A DNA stretch of 35,004 bases from Clostridiales bacterium (GTDB lineage: Bacteria > Bacillota > Clostridia > Clostridiales > Caloramatoraceae), in NCBI GenBank assembly GCA_029240935.1, contig JARDZI010000003.1:1-35004 (forward strand), read 5' to 3'. The notes under the pieces were generated by a model. The model was not told the DNA's origin and ran no database searches. It saw only the letters and a list, made by a program, of their open reading frames with translations. Positions 24,292 through 31,807 of this stretch are shown here, piece after piece. Numbering within the stretch: position 1 is the first letter of the stretch; each line of letters starts with the position of its first letter. The position numbers and the translations under genes were made by a program.

Positions 24292-25182
24292 ATGAGACAT
24301 ATTAGTGGTAATGATTTTTATATGAGTAACACTTGCCTAGCTTTTGGAAGCTTTGATGGTGTTCATAAAGGTCACCGTGCGGTTATTAACAAATTGCTTG
24401 AAATCTCAAAAGATGGACTAACATCGGTTGTTCTGAGCTTTGAATATGATGAAGCACTGCTTTCTGAGAAAAAGATTCTTTCCACAGAGGAAGAAAAGAA
24501 GTATCTTTTGATCAAAAATGGACCAGAAGTTATGATTTCATATAAAATTAACGAACAAAACAAAGATACTAAAGTCGAGGACTTCATCAAAGATATTCTG
24601 GTAGATAAATTAGGTGTGAAGGTCATAGTTACTGGAAAAAATGATAGTAATATCAATGTACTGCTTAAATGCTCCCTAAAATATGGTTATAAACTTGTTG
24701 AGTGTGAAACTGTATTTGATGAGGGTGAGCCTGTTACATCAGAGTGTATTATGAAGGAGCTTGCAGAGGGTAATCTTAAAAAGACAAATGAACTCCTTGG
24801 GCACCCATACCTGCTCATGGGTCAGGTTATGCATGGAAAAGCCCTAGGTAGAACAGTGGGTATGCCAACAGCTAACCTTGGCTTCTGTAAGATAAAGCAG
24901 CTGCCTGCATATGGGGTTTTCGGTACCCTTTCGGAGATTGGTGACAAAAACGTAAAGGGTCTTACTAATATTGGACAGCGGCCATCTGTTGATAATTATA
25001 ATTATGTTACAATCGAGACTTTCCTCCTTGACTTCTCAGGGGATTTGTATGACAAAACAATTGCTCTTGAGATATGTGCATTTATCAGAGGAGTAAAAAA
25101 GTTCAATAATCTTGATGAGGTAAAGGCCCAAGTTAATAAGGATATAGAATCAATCAGAGCATATCTGGATCAAATAGCTTGA
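24292..25182 (+). CDS. RibF-like protein: riboflavin kinase domain with degenerate FAD-synthetase domain
   Basis: The 296-residue protein has the two-domain layout of bacterial RibF. The N-terminal nucleotidyltransferase keeps AFGSFDGVHKGH (residues 17-28), but the usual DFRFG loop reads VTGKNDSNI and the STRIR motif reads TSECIMK. The C-terminal kinase domain keeps GRTVGMPTANLGF, NIGQRPSV and the E-x-FLLDFSGDLY catalytic region. So flavokinase activity looks intact and FMN adenylylation looks lost. Its place inside a catabolic operon is unusual: either local FMN supply or phosphorylation of a pathway substrate. Ribosome site AAAAGGAG precedes ATG. Confidence 0.85.
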   Translation: MRHISGNDFYMSNTCLAFGSFDGVHKGHRAVINKLLEISKDGLTSVVLSFEYDEALLSEKKILSTEEEKKYLLIKNGPEVMISYKINEQNKDTKVEDFIKDILVDKLGVKVIVTGKNDSNINVLLKCSLKYGYKLVECETVFDEGEPVTSECIMKELAEGNLKKTNELLGHPYLLMGQVMHGKALGRTVGMPTANLGFCKIKQLPAYGVFGTLSEIGDKNVKGLTNIGQRPSVDNYNYVTIETFLLDFSGDLYDKTIALEICAFIRGVKKFNNLDEVKAQVNKDIESIRAYLDQIA

Positions 25183-25208
25183 AATAATATTTATAAGGGG
25201 GATATATC

Positions 25209-26699
25209 TTGAATCCATTATTATTAGTAAAGAAGGAGCCCTATAAGTTATATATTAATGGTGAGTTTGTAGCTTCTGAATCAGGTAAAACCTTTGAAGT
25301 TATTAACCCAGTAGATAATCAACCATTTGCATCAGCCTATAAAGGTGGTATAGCAGATGTAAAAAAAGCAATAATTGCAGCTAGGCATGCATTTGACGAA
25401 GGTCCTTGGAGCAAAATGTCAGCTAAGGAAAGAAGTAAACTACTCCTGAAAGCAGGACAAATTCTTTCTAGAAGAGTGGAGGAGTTTGCAACTATTGAAA
25501 CACTAGAATGTGGCAAGCTTTACATGAGTGCATTGTATTATGAAGCACAGATGAGTATAGATGCATTTGAATATTTTGCAGGTAAAGCTCGCTGTCTTGA
25601 GGGAAAGGTTGTTCCCTGCGACACGGGGCACTTGAATTATGTGCTTTGGCAGCCCTGTGGAGTGGTAGGCGAAATTCTTCCTTGGAATGGACCTTTTATG
25701 ATGGGTTGCCAAAAGGTATGCGCAATACTTGCAGCTGGTAATACAGTTGTTATTAAACCTTCCTCCTGGGCATCTCTTAGTATGCTGCTTATTGCTGAAG
25801 TCTTCCATGAAGCCGGTTTCCCGGCAGGTGTTGTAAATGTTGTTACTGGCCCTGGAAGTGAAGTTGGAGATGAGCTTGTAAGGAACCCTCTTGTTGATAT
25901 GGTGTCCATGACCGGAGGGACAGAGGTAGGTAAGCACATTATTGGTAGTTCCAAGGATACAGTAAAGGATATTGCGCTGGAGTTAGGTGGCAAAAGTCCA
26001 AATATTGTTTTTAATGATATTAATGTGGATGAGATAGTTCAATGGGCTAAATTTGGCTTTACCAACAACGCTGGACAGGTTTGCGTATCTGGTACAAGAT
26101 TGATACTACATAGGAATATTTATGAAGAATTTATAGGTAAGTTAAAGATAGAATGTGAAAAAATGATACCTGGCAATGGATTTGATTATGAAAAGGGTGT
26201 AAATTTCAGCACCTTGATATCAAAAGAGCATGCAAGTAATGTATGGAACTATATTAAAAAAGGAAAGTCAGAGGGGGCAAGGGTTATTATGGGTGGAGAA
26301 CCATATGATGATCCTGAACTTGCAAAAGGAAATTTTGTTCCACCTACAATTTTTGCAGATGTAACACGGGATATGACAATATTCCAGGAAGAAATATTTG
26401 GTCCTGTTCTGTGCATAACACCCTTTGAAACAGAGGAGGAAGCAATTGAAATTGCCAATGCAACAAAATACGGACTTGCTGGGGCTGTGTTCTCAGCAAA
26501 CATCAAGCGAGCCCTGAGAGTTGCACAAAATATAAAAGGTGGACAAATCTATGTTAACACCTATTTTAGTAAGGGTATGATAGAATCACCTGGCACAGGG
26601 TGGAAGGAAAGCGGTATTGGTGTGGCAGGTATTCAAAAATACATGATTTCAAAGACTGTTTTTGTTGATATGCAGGATGGCAGCATACCACCAGCATAG
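25209..26699 (+). CDS. Aldehyde dehydrogenase (NAD(P)+-dependent)
   Basis: The 496-residue enzyme is full length for the betaine-aldehyde/general ALDH class. Catalytic residues are visible: Asn160 (LPWNGP), Glu258 (LELGGKSP) and nucleophile Cys292 (NNAGQVC). The cofactor motif MTGGTEVG and the EEIFGPVL signature are present. The start is TTG behind AAGGGGGAT. It likely oxidises an aldehyde released by the aldolase or by reductive cleavage. No CoA-acylating features are seen. The gene lies 26 bases after the RibF-like gene and belongs to the same unit. Confidence 0.93.
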   Translation: MNPLLLVKKEPYKLYINGEFVASESGKTFEVINPVDNQPFASAYKGGIADVKKAIIAARHAFDEGPWSKMSAKERSKLLLKAGQILSRRVEEFATIETLECGKLYMSALYYEAQMSIDAFEYFAGKARCLEGKVVPCDTGHLNYVLWQPCGVVGEILPWNGPFMMGCQKVCAILAAGNTVVIKPSSWASLSMLLIAEVFHEAGFPAGVVNVVTGPGSEVGDELVRNPLVDMVSMTGGTEVGKHIIGSSKDTVKDIALELGGKSPNIVFNDINVDEIVQWAKFGFTNNAGQVCVSGTRLILHRNIYEEFIGKLKIECEKMIPGNGFDYEKGVNFSTLISKEHASNVWNYIKKGKSEGARVIMGGEPYDDPELAKGNFVPPTIFADVTRDMTIFQEEIFGPVLCITPFETEEEAIEIANATKYGLAGAVFSANIKRALRVAQNIKGGQIYVNTYFSKGMIESPGTGWKESGIGVAGIQKYMISKTVFVDMQDGSIPPA

Positions 26700-26745
26700 A
26701 CTTAACACTTTGTTATGAAGGACTATGTAATTGCTATATGCAAGT

Positions 26746-26762
26746 CATTGCCAGAGGCAATG
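26746..26762. repeat. Small inverted repeat upstream of the selenoprotein gene
   Basis: CATTGCC and GGCAATG pair across AGA. It lies directly before the larger dyad at 26761-26832 in the 232-bp gap. Confidence 0.5.
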
Positions 26763-26832
26763 TCATACTGAACCTGGCAAAGGAACTTTAAAGGCATATT
26801 GGAAAAGATCCTTCACTTCGTTCAGTATGACA
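26761..26832. repeat. TGTCATACTGAAC...GTTCAGTATGACA intergenic element
   Basis: Thirteen-base perfect inverted ends (26761-26773 and 26820-26832) enclose AAGATCCTTCACTTC. The wording TGTCATnCTGAAC with GATCCTTCACTTCGTTCAG is, as I remember it, a widespread bacterial intergenic repeat. It sits inside the operon between the aldehyde dehydrogenase and GrdB-like genes and is unrelated to the other palindromes. Confidence 0.7.
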
Positions 26833-26931
26833 AGTAAGCTTTCTTAGCAACGACAAGTAGGGTACCTTTATTCTGGTGCTAATACGTGGAATTTTAATGA
26901 GCAGAAAAACCTATTGGAAGGAGTGATATTT

Positions 26932-28266
26932 TTGGCTCTACTTAAAGCAGTGCATTATATCAACCAATTCTATGCAGGACTTGGCGGAGAGACTATGGCA
27001 CATGTAGGCCTTAGCGTTCTAGAAGAAAAGAAGGGACCTGCAATTGGACTTGAAAAATTTTGGAATGGTGAAATGGAAGTAGTAAATATAATTGTTTGCG
27101 GAGACAATTATATTAATAATGATGATAATTTCCAAAGTATCATCCCAGAAATCAAGAATATTATAAATAAAGCGAAGCCTGATGTATTTATTGCAGGACC
27201 TGCATTTAATGCGGGGCGTTATGGCGTGGCCTGTGCAAAGCTATGTGACTATGTAAGGAGGGAATTGGGCATTCCAAGCGTAACAGCTATGTGGCATGAG
27301 AATCCTGCAGTAGATATGTTTGTAAGGGATAACTATATTGTGGCCACAAGTGAAACAGCTGTGGGCATGTCAAAATCCCTGCCTGGGCTGGCAAAGCTTG
27401 CTCTGAAGCTAGCAAAGAAGGAGCTTATAGGTCCAGCAAGATTCGAAGGCTACCTAAGGACTGGACATAGATATAATGAATACAATGAAAAAACAGGAGC
27501 TGAAAGGGTACTTGATATATTGCTGAATAAGCTAGGGAGTAAGCCATACCTAACTGAGATACCCTTGAGGGGTTTTGAGGCTGTGGCACCTGCTTCAAAG
27601 GTGACAGAGCTTAAAGCTGGGAACATTGCACTTATCACAACAGGCGGCCTTGTGCCAATGGGTAACCCTGATAAAATAAAGCAGGCATTTGCTGTTACAT
27701 ATGGAAGATATGATATGGAAGGTGTAAACTCTCTAAACAGGGGCGTATATGAATCCATTCATGGAGGATATGATACTACTTTTGCCACAAATGATCCCCA
27801 TCGTCTTATTCCATTAGATGAGATGAGGAATCTAGAGAAGGATGGAGTAATTGGGGGTGTATACAAATATTTCTTCACAACCTGTGGTGTAGGGACCAAT
27901 GTTGAAAGCAGCAAGAATATGGGAAGGGGAATAGCAGCAGAGTTGAAAAGTGCAGGGGTAAGTGCAGCAATTCTGACTACCACTTGAGGAACATGTACAC
28001 GTTGCGGTGCAACGATATCCAAGGAATTAGACAGGGAGGGGATCCCAAATGCTCATGTAACAGCCTTTACATCAATAGCTTTTAATGTAGGGGCCAATAG
28101 AATAGTGTTCGGTGGAGATTTTACTTCCCCAACCGGGAATCCTGAGCTTCCTATAGAAAGAGAAAAGGCATATAGACGTAAGATATTAGAGAAGGCATTA
28201 GAGGCAATAGCACAGGATGTACAAGGCCCGACCATATTTGCAGTTGATGAAAGCAGGGAGGGATAG
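26932..28266 (+). CDS. GrdB-like selenoprotein, component B of a glycine/sarcosine/betaine reductase family enzyme
   Basis: The track stops this gene at UGA 27985-27987, but the same frame continues for 92 more codons to TAG 28264. Reading UGA as Sec352 gives 444 residues, close to GrdB/GrdF/GrdH, with the expected Sec-x-x-Cys-x-x-Cys context (U-GTCTRCG). The N-terminus KAVHYINQFYAGLGGE and the WHENPAVDMF segment match the family. The start is TTG 26932, eight bases after GGAAGGAG; the track's TTG 26914 is upstream of that site. In the family, Sec cleaves a C-N bond reductively and passes the product to GrdA. No grdA, grdC or grdD is nearby, so the final acceptor differs or is encoded elsewhere. 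Substrate not predictable. Confidence 0.93.
27985..27987 (+). other. In-frame UGA read as selenocysteine (Sec352)
   Basis: Homology continues without a break on both sides, the codon falls where GrdB family members carry Sec, and a bSECIS-like hairpin follows. A nonsense mutation would not preserve the downstream conserved coding sequence and the normal final length. Confidence 0.93.
28000..28014 (+). promoter_or_regulatory. Bacterial SECIS-like hairpin
   Basis: CGTTGC and GCAACG form a perfect 6-bp stem with a GGT loop. The loop starts 18 bases after the UGA and opens with two G bases, fitting the known bacterial SECIS rules (short G-led apical loop a little over a dozen to a few dozen bases downstream) for SelB binding. 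Confidence 0.8.
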
Positions 28267-28270
28267 AAAA

Positions 28271-29581
28271 GTGAAATTAACAAGGCAGTATTTTAATATA
28301 AAGGATATATTATGGGGAGACAGAACATCTCTCTTTGAGGGTATTCTCACTATTTGCAAGCAGGAGCTTAAGACCCAGGTTAAAGCACTATTTAAAGCAG
28401 TTGAGGATATAGACTTTGAAATTGTAAAACCAGGAGAAAACACCCGTATAATACATTTGCTAGACACCCTTCAGCCTATGTATAAGGAAAGTGGCAATGG
28501 GATGCAGTATTCTGGATTCTTTGGAAGCCCTGTTACAGTTGGAGATGGTGTAACAAATATACTTAGAGGGCTTACTGTCATGGAGAGTGCAGCTCTGCCA
28601 TGGAATGAGTCAAGTGCAAGCAGTGGTTTGCTTTATCCCAGGGATGCTATAATGGATATGACAGGACCTATTGCTGGATTTACTCCATTTAGCGAAACCA
28701 TTAACCTTGTTATTATATATAAATTAGCAAAGGATAAATCCTCAATAGAGTATGATAATGATATTCGTCTTATTGGAATTAAGATTTCCACTTATATTGC
28801 AGCATTAACAAAGAATATGATGCCAGATGAAAGTGTATGTTATACAATTGATGAGGTTAATCCTGAGCTGCCTAATGTTGTTTTGGTATGGCAGTGCCAG
28901 AATCAAGGACCATATTCAAACACATTTTTGTATGGACAAAGCATAGATAATCTTGTACCTACATTATTGCATCCTAATGAGCTATTAGATGGCTGTGTAG
29001 TAAGTGGAAACTATGTATGGCCTGCTTTTAAGGTACCAACCTATCTCCATACCAATCATCCTATAGTTATGGAGTTATACAAAAATCATGGAAAAACCCT
29101 GAATTTCCGAGGAGTAATATTCTGTCGAAGTCACAATCCAACCAATTGGCATAAGGAGAGATGTGCAAATTTTAACGTAAAGCTGGCAAAGTATCTGAAT
29201 GCCAATGGACTAATTATGGCATGGGAAGGTGGAGGCAATGCAGCTGTTGACGGCATGCTTACCATACAATGCGCAGAGAAAAATGGCATTAAGGCCTCTG
29301 GAATTACCTTTGAATTTGGCGGAAGTGATGGTACAGAAGGAATACTTCTAGTTGATGATGTACCAGAAGCCGATGCAATTATAAGTGGTGGATCCATTGA
29401 AAAGCATTACAAGCTGCCAGAGGTTGAAAGAGTGGTTGGAGGAGATGTTCTAAGGTTGAATAAGGAATCTGGTGGATTTTTTCCACCAGCTGATAAGTCG
29501 ATTGAGTTTGATACTACTACCCATCTTTATTTGTCTGGTAATCAATCTGGACATAGTAAGCTTTTTGCTGAAGCATATTGA
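28271..29581 (+). CDS. GrdE-like protein lacking the pyruvoyl-precursor Cys
   Basis: The start is GTG 28271, four bases after the GrdB-like stop and behind GGGAGGG; the track's start at 28217 lies inside the upstream gene. The 436 residues align by eye with GrdE/GrdG/GrdI along the length (IKDILWGDRTSLFEGIL at the start, MQYSGFFGSPVTVGDG near residue 78, NHGKTLNFRGVIF near 268, ending SGHSKLFAEAY). Canonical GrdE is cleaved at an Asn-Cys within SGNCV to create a pyruvoyl group. Here the segment reads SGNYVW, Asn247-Tyr248, so self-processing by that route should not occur. It still probably forms a complex with the selenoprotein, using different substrate chemistry. Confidence 0.88.
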   Translation: MKLTRQYFNIKDILWGDRTSLFEGILTICKQELKTQVKALFKAVEDIDFEIVKPGENTRIIHLLDTLQPMYKESGNGMQYSGFFGSPVTVGDGVTNILRGLTVMESAALPWNESSASSGLLYPRDAIMDMTGPIAGFTPFSETINLVIIYKLAKDKSSIEYDNDIRLIGIKISTYIAALTKNMMPDESVCYTIDEVNPELPNVVLVWQCQNQGPYSNTFLYGQSIDNLVPTLLHPNELLDGCVVSGNYVWPAFKVPTYLHTNHPIVMELYKNHGKTLNFRGVIFCRSHNPTNWHKERCANFNVKLAKYLNANGLIMAWEGGGNAAVDGMLTIQCAEKNGIKASGITFEFGGSDGTEGILLVDDVPEADAIISGGSIEKHYKLPEVERVVGGDVLRLNKESGGFFPPADKSIEFDTTTHLYLSGNQSGHSKLFAEAY

Positions 29582-29619
29582 TATATAAATCTTGTTATTC
29601 TATATAACCCAGTGAATTC

Positions 29620-29637
29620 ATCCAGCTAAAGCTGGAT
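29620..29637 (+). terminator. Weak hairpin after the GrdE-like gene
   Basis: ATCCAGCT and AGCTGGAT flank AA. There is no T run. The rest of the 242-bp gap to the aldo/keto reductase holds an imperfect TAACAGCCAGG / CCTGCCGTTA dyad near 29731-29757 and otherwise nothing I recognise. Confidence 0.35.
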
Positions 29638-29823
29638 ATCGGGATTCAGGTGGGGGCTCTACCCAGCCTGAAGTCTTGGAAATTGATAAAGATTCTAGGC
29701 TTCCATGCCTGCAGGGGGAACTGTAACACTAACAGCCAGGCATGAAAACCTGCCGTTACAATATGTAATGCAATTTCTTTATCCTAGTATATATAGCTTA
29801 AAGTTGTTCGAGGAGGAATAAAA

Positions 29824-30975
29824 ATGATTTGCCGCATTTTTGGTAAAACTGGATTGAAGGTGTCTGAACTTGGCTTTGGCTGTATGCGTTTGCCTCTTGT
29901 CAGAGCTGATGTTAAATCCCAGTATGGTCATGAAGAAATAGATGTTCCCAAAACAACTGAAATTCTCCACTGGGCTATCGATAATGGAGTGAACTATATA
30001 GATACAGCATATTCCTATAACAATGGAAACAGCGAATTAGTTCTAGGACAGATACTAAAGGGTGGTTATAGGGAAAAGGTATATCTAGCGGACAAACTAC
30101 CAAGTTGGATGGTTCAGACAAGGGAAGATATGGATAGATTATTGAATGAATCTTTGAAAAGGCTGCAAACTGATTATATTGATTTTTATCTTGTTCATGC
30201 TGTTAATATACTGTTTTGGCCTAATCTTGTAAAGAATGGACTATTCGAGTTCCTTGATTCAGCCTTGGCTGATGGCAGGATACATTATGCTGGCTTCTCA
30301 TTTCACGATGATCTGGGTTTGTTCAAGGAAGTTGTGGATTCCTATCCATGGTCCTTTTGCCAGATTCAGTATAATTATCTAGACGAAAATTATCAGGCTG
30401 GCAAAGCTGGACTGGAGTATGCAGTAGACCGCGGACTTGGAGTAGTTATTATGGAGCCAATGCGTGGAGGCAGGCTAGCTTCCAATATCCCACCTGATGT
30501 ACATCAGCTATGGGAACAGTCAGAAATCAAGAGGAGCCCTCCTGAATGGGCACTACGTTTTCTATGGGATCATCCAGGTATTAGCGTGGTTTTGAGCGGA
30601 ATGAATGAAATGGAGCAGGTGAAGGAGAACGTCCGAATTGCGGGTCAAGCTCATCCAAACACTCTTACTATAGCAGAAAAGGCACTGATTGATAAGGTTA
30701 AAGCAATATACCATTCTAGAATGAAGGTTAATTGCACTGCCTGTCGCTATTGTATGCCATGCCCAGCAGGTGTGAACATTCCAAACTGCTTTGCCATGTT
30801 TAACAACGCCCATATGATGGACGATATTCCAACCTTTCAAACCTCTTATAATATACAAATTGGTTCGGATCATAATGCATCTAACTGCATTGAATGTGGA
30901 CACTGTGAAGAATTATGCCCACAAGGCATACCGATACGAGAAATGCTAAAGGAAACAACAAGGCTCTTTACATAA
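29824..30975 (+). CDS. Aldo/keto reductase with C-terminal [4Fe-4S] ferredoxin domain
   Basis: The 383-residue protein has an AKR barrel (residues about 1-290) with the catalytic tetrad Asp60, Tyr65, Lys91 and His125 in DTAYSY, ADKLPSW and FYLVHA. The C-terminus carries two cysteine clusters, Cys304/307/310/313 (CTACRYCMPC) and Cys355/358/361/365 (CIECGHCEELC), predicted to bind two [4Fe-4S] centres. Such fusions are common in anaerobes and could couple carbonyl reduction to low-potential electrons. AGGAGG is seven to eight bases before ATG. It is the last gene before the terminating palindrome, so likely part of the selenium operon, though a 242-bp gap leaves room for its own promoter. Confidence 0.93.
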   Translation: MICRIFGKTGLKVSELGFGCMRLPLVRADVKSQYGHEEIDVPKTTEILHWAIDNGVNYIDTAYSYNNGNSELVLGQILKGGYREKVYLADKLPSWMVQTREDMDRLLNESLKRLQTDYIDFYLVHAVNILFWPNLVKNGLFEFLDSALADGRIHYAGFSFHDDLGLFKEVVDSYPWSFCQIQYNYLDENYQAGKAGLEYAVDRGLGVVIMEPMRGGRLASNIPPDVHQLWEQSEIKRSPPEWALRFLWDHPGISVVLSGMNEMEQVKENVRIAGQAHPNTLTIAEKALIDKVKAIYHSRMKVNCTACRYCMPCPAGVNIPNCFAMFNNAHMMDDIPTFQTSYNIQIGSDHNASNCIECGHCEELCPQGIPIREMLKETTRLFT

Positions 30976-30979
30976 AGAG

Positions 30980-31041
30980 TGGCAGCCATATGACTTATTA
31001 CTTATTCATGAATGAATAAGTAATAAGTCATATGGCTGCCA
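30980..31041. repeat. Palindrome of the GCAGCCATATGA family closing the selenium operon
   Basis: Thirty-base arms pair perfectly around a GA loop (CTTATTCAT / ATGAATAAG at the centre). It begins four bases after the aldo/keto reductase stop, ends eight bases before the convergent CPBP gene's stop, and is followed by GTTATTATT. A bidirectional terminator role fits. Confidence 0.92.
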
Positions 31042-31048
31042 GTTATTA

Positions 31049-31717
31049 TTATATTAATACAAAGATGATAACTTCAAATACATTGGCAATAAAGTGTGAT
31101 ATTGTGCTAACCCATGCATTTTGTGTTTTATGGAAAACCACACCATATAAAAAACTGTTGATAAATATAATCAAAAGTCCGTAAGCTACTACTATAGGGT
31201 TTCCCTCTTTAAAATGTCCTAGAGTAAACAATAGTGATGAAGAGAGCAGCACAGGTATAATTGGTAGGGCTTTGCTTAACTGCTTTTGGAAGAATGCCCT
31301 CCATGCAATTTCTTCACCTAAAGCAAAAACGAAAAACTGAATTACTGAGGATATACTTAGTTCAATTGCTATAATGCCTCCTGCTCTTGTTATTTCATAT
31401 TCTATGTATTCAGGTAGAAATAATAATGAGATTACAATTGAAGCTGCATGGATAATTAAAGGAAGCATAATCCAGAACCAAATCTTTTTGTCCTTTATAC
31501 TAGTTCCAATTGCTTTAATATCAAGCCCACTTCCTCTAAATGGCTGTTTTTCGATAGTTTTATTGACAAAGAAAAAAATTACTCCAAGGAAGATTGCCCC
31601 TCCTGCAATACTTAGTCCGAACAAATTTGTAAAGGATAGAATTACCATTGCCAGCATTATGATTAAAGGTAATTTTTTTATACTTTTCATTAAAGGTGCT
31701 TTTTTAGCAGTTTCCAT
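31049..31717 (-). CDS. CPBP-family intramembrane metalloprotease
   Basis: The 222-residue membrane protein has about six spans and the CPBP (CAAX protease and bacteriocin-processing) motifs: EEIAWRAFFQKQL (Glu-Glu pair, Arg), FTLGHF with a conserved His, and a later SHFIAN His-Asn type motif. The enzyme would act within the membrane as a protease; substrates of bacterial members are mostly unknown. A GGAGGG site precedes ATG 31717. Arrangement near a hydrolase and TetR gene on the same strand does not reveal a target. Confidence 0.88.
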   Translation of the reverse strand: METAKKAPLMKSIKKLPLIIMLAMVILSFTNLFGLSIAGGAIFLGVIFFFVNKTIEKQPFRGSGLDIKAIGTSIKDKKIWFWIMLPLIIHAASIVISLLFLPEYIEYEITRAGGIIAIELSISSVIQFFVFALGEEIAWRAFFQKQLSKALPIIPVLLSSSLLFTLGHFKEGNPIVVAYGLLIIFINSFLYGVVFHKTQNAWVSTISHFIANVFEVIIFVLI

Positions 31718-31807
31718 ATGTTACCCTCCATTAAATAAATAATTTTTTTACAGGTTTCTTGCAACATCTTCAATATGATTGTTAAAAGTTCTTATTTATT
31801 CCCATAT

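Noticed and set aside
27985-28266. Frameshift or nonsense pseudogene of grdB
   Set aside because: Family-typical coding sequence continues in the same frame after the UGA, a bSECIS-like hairpin follows, and final length is normal.
5-31041. Palindromes as CRISPR repeats
   Set aside because: They are single, kilobases apart, with no spacer spacing and no cas genes.
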